Source: Nymphalis io
Taxonomy: Eukaryota > Arthropoda > Insecta > Lepidoptera > Nymphalidae
NCBI RefSeq assembly: GCF_905147045.1
Contig: NC_065898.1
Coordinates: 3,038,001-3,102,000, forward strand
Direction: 5' to 3'
DNA: 64,000 nt
Made by a program: the position numbers and the translations under genes. The stretch's first letter is position 1, and every line of letters starts with the position of its first letter. The notes below the pieces were generated by a model. It saw nothing but the letters and a program-made list of their open reading frames with translations. It was not told where the DNA came from and made no database searches. Below are positions 1 through 11,431 of the stretch, piece by piece.

Positions 1-254
1 TAATATATTTCATTATTAAAGACATATCTTATACCTGGTGGACGAGCTTCAACTTTAATTGACTAAAATTAGTTTCTCAACATATTATTGAAAACGATCT
101 TGGATGAACACGTTCAAATTGGTCAACTACAATTGACTCGACATTGGCACTCAAAAATAAAATTAAACATCAAAATAGTATATTTTCCAATAGGCTTCTG
201 TTCCAATAGGCTTTTAGTTAATTGTTTTACAGGATTCTTATTAAATGTAAAACT
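1..254. other. A+T-rich sequence without recognisable feature
   Basis: No gene or repeat is recognised. The short open frames that cross this stretch on both strands show no protein similarity I know and run into a repeat core just downstream. Confidence 0.5.
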
Positions 255-312
255 ACCGGTTCGGAATGTCGATTTTACCGAGAAAAACCGGCACGAAACT
301 CGGTAGTTACAC
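255..312 (+). repeat. Family I repeat core, degenerate copy
   Basis: A stretch of about 55 bases contains ACCGGTTCGGAATGTCGATT, then TACCGAGAA and AACCGGCACGAAACTCGG. The same order of blocks recurs at 9.87 kb, 20.6 kb (minus) and 22.97 kb. I recognise it as a core common in lepidopteran genomes, probably part of a retroelement, but cannot name the element. No coding function is claimed. Confidence 0.55.
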
Positions 313-639
313 ATTTCCGACGTTTTAAATACAAATTTATGTCTAAATTTAACTACATACACTTGAATTAAAATATCCTAAAAGCAAACAAGTACAAATT
401 CCACGCTTTTTTATATCTGTATAACCTTGACCTTATCTATTATTGTTTTTTAAAAAAATGTTTCACCGACGGACGTAAAAAAGTCTGAAGACTAAATCTA
501 CATTAATTATTACTTATCTGTACTAAAGTTAAGGTGTTTGTTTTTTTTTTACTTGAACGTTCTGAAATCTCCGAAGTCGGTTTTTGATAGCCTAATTCTT
601 GAGGAAGGTGTACTATTTAACAACGGCCCATGGGCCGAA
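313..639. other. Unique A+T-rich stretch
   Basis: Nothing recognised apart from short A and T runs. Confidence 0.5.
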
Positions 640-684
640 GCAGAAATGTTTAACGCGAGTGAAACCGCGCGGAGCATATAGTTT
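640..684 (+). mobile_element. Possible Helitron-like 3' end (family H)
   Basis: A G+C-rich stretch (ACGCGAGTGAAACCGCGCGG) is followed by an ATAGT end. It resembles the 3' ends of the better copies near 39.4 and 40.0 kb, but the final CTAG is altered. It is a weak call. Confidence 0.3.
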
Positions 685-800
685 TTCATTCATAAAACTT
701 TTTAGGACACAATCTCCATTTTCTCTCTAAAGGTATTCTTCAAAAGTTTTGTATGGCAATATCATAAATAAATTAAGTAATTTATTTTTTATTATATTTG

Positions 801-1065
801 TAATAATAATAATATCCTGGGTCATTACACACGCCATTTGATCCCAAACTAAGCAGAGCTTGTACTATGGAAACCAGACAGCTGATATACTACATACACT
901 AGTTAATCTTTTGTAAATACATATTTATATAGATAATTACACCCAGACTAACTAAGGACAAACAGAAATGTTCATGCACACAAATGTCTGTCCTGGGTGG
1001 GAATCGAACGCACAACCTTCGACGTGAAAGGCAAGTATCTTCCAAACGCGCCAAACGGCCCGTCA
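801..1065 (-). mobile_element. SINE C, near full length
   Basis: This is a tRNA-derived SINE on the minus strand. Its tRNA-like head is at the right end: on the minus strand it begins TGACGGGCCGTTTGG and carries a B-box-like GGTTGTGCGTTCGATTCCCA. The body includes CTGTTTGTCC and TATATAAATATG, and the 3' end is an ATT-type repeat (read on plus as TAATAATAATAATATCC). Copies of the same layout lie at 11.4, 53.3 and 61.0 kb. There is no coding capacity, as expected for a SINE. Confidence 0.8.
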
Positions 1066-1837
1066 ACCCGCTATCCGCTATTATTTGTTAAAATCCTGTT
1101 TTATTTACTGATCATTTCTGCTCTGAAATAACGTAGGAAAATGAAAAAGATATTTGAGTCGTCTATTACAAAATGGAGTACCTTACCCCAAAAAGTATTT
1201 ACTAAGGTACATACGAACTAGTATCACAGTTAGAATCGTTAGTAAAATATTTTCGGATTACGTTTGTTACAGACATCCCCTCCACTCTAATGACGAATCG
1301 GATTAACTGAAAAATGTCCGAATTTTCCGTCAGCTTTTATTTTATACGATTTTGCTATTTCATAAATCCGATTTGTGCTCGATGTTTGTAATTGTTTAAT
1401 CTGTGTTATAGTATGGGTTTATTTAATACTATAAATTGGTTCGGCTTGATCCTTGTGTAATTGGTCTACTAAACACGTTACATGACCAGTTTAAGTTTTT
1501 AAAAGAGATAAGAAACAATTAGGAGTTTTTATTGTATTCAAATGAAATTGGATTAATTGCAACATAGACATACATTATATATACATAGATAAACGTACTG
1601 TATACGCTAGATATGTATAGGCACTATTTCTCTAAGGAAATTTGGAGTAGCTCTTCGTATAGTAATGTAAGGGCGCACTAAGGAAATATTTAAAGGGGCG
1701 TTGCACCCTATCTCCAGCTTTATTTGACGGATCCGTTCAATGTGATTATTTTTATATTCTATGCACGTTCTGAAAACCCCATCAAAGGAAGTAATACAAA
1801 AATTGTTCCAATAAATATAAAAATTTTAATAAGGTAA
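1066..1837. other. Unique A+T-rich stretch
   Basis: No gene or known repeat recognised. One slightly more G+C-rich patch lies near 1665-1730. Confidence 0.5.
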
Positions 1838-1930
1838 TTTATACTTTATTGTACACCACAAAGAGAAAAATACAAAAAATGCATACAGCCTAAATAAAAG
1901 TACAAATAAATAAAAGTACAAGTACTTAGT
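1838..1930 (-). repeat. Family E repeat, truncated copy
   Basis: The plus strand reads TTTATACTTTATTGTACACC followed by ACAAAGAGAAAAATACAAAA and GCATACAGCCTAAATAAAAG. The same order recurs at 24.3 kb. On the minus strand the end contains GTACAATAAAGT, which includes an AATAAA signal. This fits the 3' end of a polyadenylated retroelement, but the parent is not identified. Confidence 0.6.
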
Positions 1931-1987
1931 GAAAATTAAATTATAAAACCTTTGTAAATAGATAGTCAATTACAACATTACCTGCCT

Positions 1988-2110
1988 CACTTATAAACGT
2001 TGCTTAACGGATATTTAATTAATCATTGATCTGTCTCTTTCTGTTGTCATTGATTTGACATTCGAAAGAAGAAAACCCAATATTATTTAACTAATAACCC
2101 CTAAATAATA
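1988..2110 (-). mobile_element. MITE family G, degraded copy without CTA array
   Basis: This copy starts CCTCACTTATAAACG and contains GATTTGACATTCGAAAGAAG. That is the reverse complement of the body of the copies at 28.8 and 30.2 kb. It has no CTA array, and its right terminal repeat has decayed. The family is non-coding. Confidence 0.6.
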
Positions 2111-2507
2111 TTTATATGAAAAGCTGCTCATGAATAACTGTTAATTATCGACTATTTTCAAGGTAGGGATTTCGTTTTATTGTGTCGTTGAACTCTTCCT
2201 ATTAAGAGTATCGCTAATTAGTCGCTTCAGACAACAAATATTTTAAATGTAATAAGTAATTAATATGATTGCGAATTGCTACTAACTAAGCTGCTAATTG
2301 CATTAGTAATGTAAAATACTTTAATGAATATTATAAGTAACTACCTGTTCCGTTCGGTTTCATCTGCGTCAAACTACTGATCCGCCCACGTAACATGATA
2401 CGACTATAGTGTATATTTTTCACAATAAAAGCTTTCGAACGTAAAAAGGTTTTTTCTCAAATCGTGCTGGTAGATAAAAATTAACACAGTCTTCAGTTTT
2501 AAATGAT

Positions 2508-2745
2508 AGTAAAGCCTGAAAATATCCCAATGCTGGGCAAAGGCGTCCTCCCCATTCTCGGAAAGGGGTTTACGGCTTATTCCACCGTTTTGCTCCAATA
2601 CGAGTTGTTGGATAAATATGTTGCTGATTTTCAACAGACACACAGGTTTCCTTATGATATTTTCATTTATTGCCGAACGCGATATGAATTTTATAAACAA
2701 ATTAATCGCATGAGAATTCAGTATTGCAAGGGCTTGAACTTGTGT
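2508..2745 (-). mobile_element. SINE B, old diverged copy
   Basis: Landmarks of SINE B appear in order on the minus strand. Read on plus they are a CCCAATGCTGGGCAAAGG end, CTTATTCCACCGTTTTGCTC, ACAGGTTTCCTTATGATATT and GATATGAATTTTATAAACAA. The tRNA-like head is not clear. Open frames of 125 and 184 codons cross it on opposite strands and are treated as chance. Confidence 0.6.
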
Positions 2746-3164
2746 TTGATAAGTTTTGTAAGTTATATAATAAGTCGAAAAAATCCTGACATTAGTAAGA
2801 CAATGACTTATAATAACTTTGAACAAAAAAGTAAAAAATATATCATTTGTGAAATGTGTAATAAGCATACATACTATTGATATTACGAAAATAATCTTGA
2901 TTGTTAATATGCACCTTGCAACAAGTTCCGGTGACTCATCGAGTAGCCTATATGGCATTCACCTTATGGAGACTGTAATACATTCTGAGGTTTGTGATTG
3001 CATATGTATAATCAGCTATAGAGCTTAGCAACTGAAAAAAAGTGCTCACCGTTTAATATAGAGAGAATTTGATCTAACTTAATTTTTGGACAGCGGTATG
3101 CCTTTGCCCTTTGAAAGTTTTGAATTTAAACTTACTAGGTTAATACATTTCTGAAAAATAAGGC

Positions 3165-3545
3165 ACGTATACACTATTCCAATCGAATAATGAGTAAAGA
3201 TAAATAACAGTAACAGCCATTTAATGTCCCACTGCTGGGCTAAGGCCTCCTCTCCCTTTTGAGGAGAAGGTAAAAAGGAAAGATAAACAAACAATAGTAT
3301 TAAACATTCCATGCAATTTGTTAATAGTTCTGCTGTATTATGAATTATGAACAGTTCTTGATTAATTTACCTACTTACAAAACAACACTATTCCACTTAA
3401 CTAGTTATAACCACTTTAATTTAGCTTCCAAAATTCCGATTACAACTTCGTGGACGTTAAAAACGCTATTATTTCTCAAATCTATAGTAAATATTATAGA
3501 TTATACAAGACCTCGATGAATGATATCGCGTCAATGAATGATATT
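3165..3545 (+). repeat. Diverged duplicated block, copy 1 (SINE B piece inside)
   Basis: This block matches 5563-5885 in order: TATTCCAATCGAA, AGTAAAGATAAA, CAAACAA, ATTCCATGCGATTTG-like, AACACTATTCCACTTAAC, ATTATAGATTATACAAGA, then GATATCGCGTCAAT-like. Divergence is substantial. The main structural difference is a truncated SINE B at 3205-3278 in this copy only. The nature of the parent sequence is unknown. It could be an old unclassified repeat or a local duplication. Confidence 0.6.
3205..3278 (-). mobile_element. SINE B, truncated insertion with 9 bp direct repeats
   Basis: Only the 3' part of SINE B is present (TAACAGTAACAGCC, CCACTGCTGGGCTAAGGCC, GAGGAGAAGG). It is flanked by the direct repeat AAAGATAAA at 3196-3204 and 3279-3287. 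The related block near 5.6 kb has a single AAAGATAAA and no SINE, so it shows the empty site. Confidence 0.75.
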
Positions 3546-3624
3546 CGATGAAAAATTTTTATTTGTCTTAACTCCTTTTGTGGCAACAATATAGTGATCA
3601 TACAAGCCAAGCTTAAATTCATAC

Positions 3625-3750
3625 ATAAGACATCCGATTACATAACACACCTTGGTTTCCAAGATCGGTGACGAATGGCATTGGCAATGAAAGGGATGGT
3701 TAATATTTCTTACAGTGTCGATGTCTATGGACGGTGGTGACCCTACTAAA
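3625..3750 (+). mobile_element. SINE A fragment
   Basis: The 3' half of SINE A is recognisable: CTTGGTTTCCAAGATCGGTG, GGATGGTTAATATTTCTTAC, then TGTCGATGTCTATGGACGGT and GGTGACC. The head and the extreme tail are missing. Confidence 0.65.
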
Positions 3751-5424
3751 TTATGATTTCTATCTGAATCTAATATTGTGTTTGTTTTTTCCAGAAAATC
3801 CTATCGATGTGCCCTGAGTGATCCTTATCCTGCATTTCTCAACTTTGAAATTACTAATTATCCTATAGAAAAAAATGGTTGCGTTCAAGCATAAAGTGGT
3901 TGCGATGATATTATTTATTACGGCTTGTGTGATAGTTTTTAGCATGTACTTGTATATTTTTGAAAGATGTAATAACAAAACTGATTTGTTCATACTTGGT
4001 AATATATTTACTTTTTTAAAAAATAGCATTATTTGTATAATGCATTTGCCAAACGGCTAATGCGATTGGGTTTTTTTTTTAAGAATGAAAATGTTTTGAT
4101 AAACTTATCTAAAATATAACGTACAGTAGCTTGTTTTGATAACAAACTACGTACTTAGCTTTTAAAAGTACTTTATTTGTGTGTTTTGTTGAAATAATAA
4201 AATTCCTTTTTCTTTTTTTTTGCTTTGATTCGAACTAGCAAACAATGTTAGACGTCAGTCAACTAGAAAATTAACAAGTTTCAGAACGAATTGAGTTTTT
4301 TTTTCGTCAATCAATAAGCCGGAGGCGTAATAAACGTTTTATTTCTTGTTTTACTAGACATATTTTGGAACGATTTCGATACCTAAACGTGATATATCGT
4401 GCTATTTATGTCTGTATAAATATTTAAAATATTATGTTTTCATTATTTAAACTAAAGAGAGGTAAAAATCTTATTTACGTTAAATGGAACGAAGACACAA
4501 TCAAAAATAAAGCGATTAGTAGACCTCGATAGAAAACCTATACTTTGGTGATTTTGAAAAAGAGGAGTCATTATAATAGTATGTAGCCTTCTAAAAAACA
4601 CGCAATGACCACATTGCGCATTGCTTTGAGTATATATCCATATATGTATAAATGTACATCGACGGTGAGCGTTCAGCGACTAGTTGCGGTCCCGAAAGTG
4701 CCCAATTAGACTGACATTTCTAATAACGAGAGATGTTCATCAAAGTTCATAACTCATCATTCCATGAACTAGTTGTAGAGCCTCGTTAGTCATTTGCTAA
4801 TTAACAAGGCCGCAGGTCCTAAGGACAATTCGTCCAAACCCTGGCAAATATAAAGTTATTCGATTTTCGAAGTTCGTCTTTATATTAAATAAAATTAGTT
4901 GTAGCACCGTTTCTTGTTATGCACATGCTAACGGAATTGAATAAGGGAGAAGATTTAGTATAGGTAGAACATAACTTTTATCGTTAGAAACGTGGAAGTA
5001 CCATGGTATTTTCGTCTTTATTTGCGTGTGGATCAAATTTCTCGGCGCGACCACAGCGTAAAAAAAGAATGGTCTTTAGCCTTTTTTCGAGCAGGTAACC
5101 TAAATAAAAACTCTAATATTTTAGATAAGCCTTAGACATAGTGTTGTAGATGTGTTGTAGTCTTAATCTTAAGTGGTTTCCGTCAGTCTTGGCAGTTTGC
5201 GTATAGTTTAGGATTGTTCAATATTACTGACAATTTTATTAGTGATCGTTCAGTATTATAAGTATGCCAACATTGTAACAAACATAGCATTCTTGAGCTC
5301 CAAGATTTGTAAATAACATAATTATAAATAGAATGAAGCATTTCATTTATTAGATTTGAATTTAATCTATGATATAAAATAAAAAACTAATAAAGATTTA
5401 CAACTGCTCATATTGTAGACAACG
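3751..5424. other. Long unique stretch; one possible SINE D piece
   Basis: No supportable gene. At about 4800-4860 the words GCCGCAGGTCCTAAGGAC and ATAAAGTTATTCG recall the head region of SINE D, but too weakly for a separate call. The rest is A+T-rich with T runs near 4070, 4210 and 4300. Confidence 0.45.
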
Positions 5425-5562
5425 AGCAAATAGGTCACCTGATGAAAAATGATCACCTTCGTCCATAGACATTAGCATTAAGGTGTTGCTGCCGCTTATT
5501 ACATTGACTAACTCACAATTTAAATCGGAAGACATTAAAACATAGTAGCAATACTATGTTTA
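5425..5562 (-). mobile_element. SINE A fragment, diverged
   Basis: Read on plus: AAATAGGTCACCTGATG, ATGATCACCTTCGTCCATAG, ACATTAGCATTAAGG and TAGCAATACTATGTTTAGCG. These match the reverse complement of the SINE A 3' half and middle. The copy abuts the duplicated block. Confidence 0.55.
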
Positions 5563-5885
5563 GCGGTATAGCGTATTCCAATCGAAGACGGAGTAAAGAT
5601 AAACAAACCTTAGATTTACATATTCCATGCGATTTGCTAATCGCTGAAGCATATTATGCACTACAAACACTTCTTGATTTATATATTTTTATTTATAATA
5701 CAACACTATTCCACTTAACCATTTATACATTATTAAACCCATTTAAATTTTACTTCCAAAGTTTAACTAACAACTTCGCCGTCTTTCAAGACTTGGGAAA
5801 AAAGAGGTTTTTTCGCGAAACCATAATGAAAATCATAGATTATTCAAGATCACGACCAATGAAATCACGTCAATATATTATGTCA
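5563..5885 (+). repeat. Diverged duplicated block, copy 2 (without SINE)
   Basis: This is the partner of 3165-3545 and lacks the SINE B piece. A 130-codon open frame (5556-5948) runs through it. The first copy breaks the same frame with an in-frame TAA soon after its start, and the predicted protein has no feature I recognise, so coding is unlikely. Confidence 0.55.
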
Positions 5886-6887
5886 AAGGAATTTATTGGT
5901 TTTAAGTTTTCTTTTATACGTGACATTGGCAGAATATTTTGCGCTTAAATAGCGTACATACACGCCAGAAAAGAAAAAAAAAATAAATAAATAAGTCTTC
6001 TTGTGGTTAGAATAGGCTACAGAGTCACTGGTCTTGATAATTAACTTTGATAATTAATCTGCCTGTGTAGACCACAAATGATTAGTCAAAATTTGTAATC
6101 TTGTTTGTTAAACTGTAACTCAATGAAAAATATTTGCTTGCGTAACCTCGGACTGACGCTTAAGAACGTTTTGTAGCCAATACAAATATTTTTTACATAT
6201 TTCTTACGCTATGTAAGCTTGTGTGTAGGTAAACTAATAAAAATATGGTCTGTATAGATATTTTATAGTTATAGGAATTATTTAAGAACAAATTATAATC
6301 AACGCAGAAAACAGCCGTGAAATGTTAGTGATATGCGACATTGACCATAATAATAAAATATTTCAAGAATGCACGCAACGAGTAGGTATGTCACCATAAG
6401 TCGGTTGTCAATATTTCGCTGGTGAGTAATGAAGTGAGTTTTTACAGAATAGCAACGCTGAGCAAATTCTTCTGTTAAGGATTTTTATAATTTCTTTATC
6501 CTTCATTATTATAGTACTAATACCATTTACTGTCATTTAAGTTGCTTAGTTTCTCTTTTTCATATCGTGGTTACTTATAAGTTTGGCGACTTTTACCCCA
6601 ATGTTATGTTGGCAATTCTGAATAAATAAATAGTCAGGATTAGAAATTTAACACACCACGCTCCAGAGCAATATATAAAAATTATATAAAAAAAATTTTA
6701 CAATAATAAATTTTAAAAAACTTGCAGGTAATATGGGTATTTCTAAAAAGTGTATTTCGACACCGCTTAGCGGTACATCAGTGCTGACTTGAGATCTATG
6801 ATCTTATTGACATTCAAATTTCTGATTATTTATATGCAAACTTCCCAGAAGCGCATGGTGCAGCCAATATAGCTTATGTAGTGTTGA
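5886..6887. other. Unique A+T-rich stretch
   Basis: No gene or repeat family recognised. Confidence 0.5.
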
Positions 6888-6935
6888 CTTCGACCATAGA
6901 CCATAGACTATAGACATGGCACTGTAAGAATTAAT
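6888..6935 (-). mobile_element. SINE A fragment, very short
   Basis: ATAGACTATAGACATGGCAC followed by TGTAAGAATTAATA resembles the minus-strand form of the CAATGCCAATGTCTATGG region of SINE A. The call is weak because of its length. Confidence 0.35.
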
Positions 6936-8884
6936 AATAAAACTTATTGTCAATATGCCGCTAACAATATGAAGTGAAATGTTATATCCATTGTACCCTT
7001 TCTCTAATTACACTGGCTCACCATTGAAACAGGTCACGACGTACGTGTTCTATCCACGAGTATTCTATCATTATCTATAACATATTTGTTATCACAGTTT
7101 TTCATTAGCACGTAACATGTCGCGTACAAACACTGGTATTTCTCTACGTGTCATTTCTAAAGCCTTTGTATTAAAGTCACAAAAACGTTACACAATAATA
7201 TACATTATAGTCATATTGTTAATGTCGATTATGGTGTGAATATAACATATTAGGTTTAGTTGTAGGACAACACTAATTACATCGGATATTGGTTCCACAC
7301 GAAGTGAAGACTTGTATGCAAATGTTAGCCTTGGGATGTTGTTTGTATGTTAATATTATATTCCTGCAATTTATAGTGTATTGTGAATCTTGTTTTGTTT
7401 GAATATATTGAACTGACTAGTGTTATGGAACGAGAATGTACTATCAATTGAATTGTACAAAGTATAAACACAAAATATACTTCCTATATTACGGTAAAAA
7501 TTAATCGAAGTACAAATATTTGAATAAAATATTCAAAAAGAAACAATTGCATCATAGCGTATCAGAGTATCAGTTACTTCCGCATTTTTAATAGTCGTAC
7601 ATATTTTAAATTCACTTTCACGGCGAAATATCAAATAAAGCCGATAATGAGCCATCAAATATTAGACACAAACACCTGTCTGTTACACCCTCGCTAACAG
7701 TAAAATACCATAATTGACCTTTGCCATTTTGTCCTTGTATGTAAATGTACTGGTTTGTTTTTAAAATTAAAAAAAAAATTAAGTAATATAATCAGCATAC
7801 AATATAACAAAGCGTTTTTATTATAAAGATTAATAACATACTTTATTACAGACATTAAATTTTATTATTTTTATGATTTATGATTAATTTGTTAAAGTGT
7901 TATTTTGTTATTCACGTAAAATATTGTTGTTAATAAATAAAAAACAATTAATCTGAAAATTGAAAAGCAATTTTAAATAAGTTGTATCTTTCATTCATTC
8001 ATTAATTTTAGTGAAATGTTTGCCTTGTTGATTAATTGCCTAATTATAAGCACTTTAGAAAAGAGTAGAATAGAAAAACTGTATTGCATACAAGTTCTTT
8101 ACATAAATTACATAAGTCAGCTTAAATTAAGGATATACTACAACGAGGATGTAATGTCGGTCTTATTGCTTCTAGCAATCTCTCTCAGACAATTTTTGAT
8201 GAGAGCAATATTGAACAATAAAAAGGCGTGTTTGAATAAAGCTTATGAAAAAAAAGTATTTCAGTTATTTTCATTTTGTTTAAATTCATTTTACACATTT
8301 TTTTTTAATAAAACCATAATTATTTTTAGTTATAATTACAATAATCACATATTACATGAATACAATAAATCTACATATAATCAATTAATATAAATAAAAT
8401 TGGCGCCGTCATATGACGCGTTTAAAAGAATAAAAAAGAAACAATTCTTTATAAAAACATAGTTATTTCGCGTTTTTATTATTTTAATAATCCTTCAATC
8501 GGGTCTTTGTTATAGGTTATAAAAAATGTTTTATATTATGTGACAGGTTATAAAAATAAACGCGACGCGACTTTTGCGACGAAGTTACGTTAGAAAAACT
8601 ACGTAGTTGTATTAGAAGGTCTATTTAAAAAAAGAATTGTATTAACTCAATTAAACGTTTCCGGCGTTCCATTTCACAAAATACTTTTTCAACTTGTCTA
8701 TTTTCTATAATATACGAAATAATTTAACTTTTAAATACGTAGAATTATAATTGAATACATATGTATAAGAAATATTACATTAACGATAGTTCACGTTAAA
8801 TTAAAAAAAAAAATGTAGCTAATAGTATAGCCGAGTTGGTTCAAGTCAACATATGAATATTTCGAACCGCTTGATGATAAGCTG
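6936..8884. other. Long unique A+T-rich stretch
   Basis: No gene supported. A 125-codon open frame at 8016-8393 is low-complexity, rich in Leu, Ile, Asn and Tyr as expected for A+T-rich DNA, and resembles no protein I know. A 12 bp palindrome, CGTCATATGACG, lies near 8406-8417. Confidence 0.5.
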
Positions 8885-9176
8885 GTGGTAGGGCTTTGTG
8901 CAAGCTCGTCTGGGTAGGTACCACCCACTCATCAGATATTCTAGCGCAAAACAGCAGTACTTGGTACTATTGTGTTCCGGTTTGAAGGTTGAGTGAGCAA
9001 GTGAAATTACAGACAGAAGAGACATAACATCTTAGTTTCCAAGGTTGGTGGCGCATTGGCGATGTAAGCGATCGTTAATATTTCTTACAATGCTAATGTC
9101 TATGGGTGTTAGTGACCACGTACCATCAGGTGGTCCATATGCTCCTCCATCTACCTATACTATAAAAAAGCTTTAT
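8885..9176 (+). mobile_element. SINE A, near full length
   Basis: The copy starts at the family's usual head (GCTGGTGGTAGGGCTTTGTG) and ends in CTATAAAAAAG. Landmarks in order are GTAGGTACCACCCACTCATC, TGTGTTCCGGTTTGAAGG, CAATGCTAATGTCTATGGG-like, ACCACGTACCATCAGGTGG and a short A-rich tail. No tRNA-like A or B box is evident in the head. Confidence 0.85.
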
Positions 9177-9597
9177 AAATACTAATGAATACTTTTTAAC
9201 GTAAACAAGTGAAACTTGTCCTCCATTAATTTGGCTTAATGCGTTCCGAATCCTCCCTTAATGAATTGCTGGGGTGTGGTGGCAATCGTCTAGTGACGTA
9301 TGGCTAATAAAGTAACGGTATTATTCTAATGAATACCTGGAAAGTTTAATTTTTACTGTTCTATTAATTCTTTCTTTGTTTATTTAGTCAACTTAACCTG
9401 TATAATAATATCTTTTATTTTTAATATGATTACACAATACTTATTCATACTAGTTAATGAGAAGTTTCTTTTTCAATGCTTAACTGAAAAAATACTTAAC
9501 CAATACACAGAAAACTTACATCAAAAGATGCAGTGCGTTTAGGAGAAGCTTTTAGTATTATATAAGTGGCTTCACAGTTTTCTCCGCTTTTAATTTT
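9177..9597. other. Unique A+T-rich stretch
   Basis: Nothing recognised. Confidence 0.5.
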
Positions 9598-9670
9598 GAC
9601 TAATATGGGTAGGATCAAAACTGCGACCTTAACCTCTCCGGGCCGCGCACATATTTTTAAGCTATTGACG
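9598..9670 (-). mobile_element. Possible tRNA-derived SINE head, degraded
   Basis: The minus strand reads GTCAATAGCTTAAAAATATG, then GGCCCGGAGAGG and GTCGCAGTTTTGATCCTACC. This suggests a tRNA-like A box and B box about 35-40 bases apart. It belongs to none of families B, C or D as far as I can see. Confidence 0.35.
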
Positions 9671-9864
9671 TTAAATGTCCGCAATTCATACGTATAGTTT
9701 AAGTCAATGTGCTGTATAATAAATTATTTTAGGTCTTATTATGACCTCCAGACAGTTTGTGTCGATTTATGGTAATTTCAATAAAAACAAAAATATACAT
9801 TATTCAAGTAGGTTCGTAGGAACTCCTATGAGTCATAATTGTAATGTTATATTAAACTTAAAGC

Positions 9865-9925
9865 TATTACCGGTTACGATTGTAGATTCTTCCGAGAAGA
9901 ACACGCATGAATATCCGTAGTATTT
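9865..9925 (+). repeat. Family I repeat core
   Basis: ATTACCGGTTACGATTGTAG, ATTCTTCCGAGAAGAAC and GAATATCCGTAGT follow the same order as the other family I copies. Diverged. Confidence 0.55.
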
Positions 9926-10495
9926 TCTACGAATACAATTTATCCTGCCTGAAATATAAAAATACTAACCTACTTGCTGTTTTACCTGTATCGTATATTG
10001 AGTAATATGCTTCATTTATTAACGATTTTATATTATACGATTTAAATATATTGATTGGTAAAGTTAAAAATATTTACGGAATATAGGAACTTTGCCTTAA
10101 CAAGGATTTATTGACTTTGCGCAACCGGACACTTGGTGTTATCACTACTTCTAGTGTTTGACAATGATCATTGTTAGCATTAAGTCTAGATACGTAATCA
10201 ATATTGCCAATAAGTATAATATAAATTGTATAAATAGGTATGTATCAGGTGATTTGATAATAAATGCATACATATACTACTGCTGGTAAGTTTGTTGTTA
10301 AAGAGAATAGCGGCTATATATGTACATATGTAATTTATTAATTTATGCAAAATTTAATTTTGTTACGTATTAAAAACGGCACGAACTTGAACCTGCATAC
10401 AAAATATCACATTGACGCGAAACTTCTACAAATTCTGATGAGTTATTAAACTGTGATGACGTCATGACAGTTCTATCACTGCATGCACCTGTAAG
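9926..10495. other. Unique A+T-rich stretch with a CRE-like palindrome
   Basis: No gene recognised. At 10451-10470 the sequence CTGTGATGACGTCATGACAG is palindromic except for one base pair, with TGACGTCA, the CREB/ATF consensus, at its centre. A regulatory role is only a possibility. Confidence 0.45.
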
Positions 10496-10586
10496 TCCTC
10501 CTGTGTTATAAGTGTCCATGGGCGGTGGTCATTTTCCATCAGGTGAGCTTCCTGCCCATTTGTTCCCTTTTACATAAAAAAATGGC
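10496..10586 (+). repeat. SINE A / LINE-type 3' tail fragment
   Basis: GTGTCCATGGGCGGTGGTCA, TTTTCCATCAGGTGAGC and CCATTTGTTCCCTTTTACAT followed by AAAAAAA give the tail arrangement of SINE A. The wording differs enough that it may come from a related LINE 3' end. Confidence 0.5.
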
Positions 10587-10795
10587 CCGAGGAATGGTAG
10601 GGGGAAATACGCTTTAATAATTATTGAACTATGTAGTCTAAATATATATATTTTTCCTTTAAACATATTAATGTAGTTCTTACTTTTAACTTTCTTTAAA
10701 GTTCTTACTTTTTCCTTATAAAAACCATGTAATATTCAATATTAATTCACATATATTAAATAGTAGTGACACTGGCTGTTTAGGGCTTACCTTTC

Positions 10796-10992
10796 ATCCC
10801 GCATCCGTCACGGTAGCATGCGAAAGCGATTCCGTGGCGCTCCTCGTCAAGACGGAAAGGGTACCGCTGGTTTTTTAGTGGGTATTCCGATGTTCGGGGC
10901 GCACTCGGCGCCTTGGACACCGGCGAGCCCCACATACCCTCCCACTTTTCCCATGGGGGAAACGCGTAACGCGTTTTTCAAGCGATAAAAAA
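10796..10992 (+). mobile_element. R1-type LINE, 5'-truncated 3' end
   Basis: This G+C-rich block (GGTAGCATGCGAAAGCGATT, GACGGAAAGGGTACCGCTGG, TTTTTTAGTGGGTATTCCGA, TGTTCGGGGCGCACTCGG) ends in CGATAAAAAAA. It matches 38760-38949 over its length and the 3' part of 58142-58562. Flanking sequences at 10782-10795 and 10993-11006 match at 12 of 14 positions (AGGGCTTACCTTTC and AGGGCTTGCCGTTC), a probable decayed target-site duplication. It is non-coding 3' sequence only. Confidence 0.7.
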
Positions 10993-11006
10993 AGGGCTTG
11001 CCGTTC

Positions 11007-11431
11007 TTTTTATATATTCGGTATAAAAGACCGTCTTCCGTTTACCATCTAATGGCAAGTTTGTTTGTATACAGTATGAAGATTAGAAGTTCTAGAAGTC
11101 TAGAAGATAGCTGAATCTTATAATTTCAATTCTGACACTTTGCTATCTTTTAAATTTGCGCACATCTTTAACCGTTACCGAAGTTATACTTTATATGTTT
11201 GATAAAATGTAGTGTAGATAAGTGTAAAATATGTAAATAGAAAGAGTGTAAAATGTTAATTTCTAAACTTCATTTTAGTTAAATTTTGTATTTGACATTA
11301 CATGACAATTACACAATAATATTTTTTGTGTCATGTTCAACAAAGATATGCAAAGATAACAATTGATAACAACGAAATGCAAAATAACAATTAATTGTAA
11401 CTGGTATATTGTGTTGAGACCTAGCTTTGAT
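11007..11431. other. Unique A+T-rich stretch
   Basis: Nothing recognised except the short tandem-like AGTTCTAGAAGTCTAGAAG near 11088. Confidence 0.5.

Noticed and set aside
2404..2958. 184-codon open frame on minus and a 125-codon frame on plus in the same place
   Set aside because: They cross an old SINE B, have no protein signature, and overlap on opposite strands as expected by chance in A+T-rich DNA.
8016..8393. 125-codon frame as a possible small gene
   Set aside because: Low-complexity composition driven by A+T content, no start context, domain or second-copy support.
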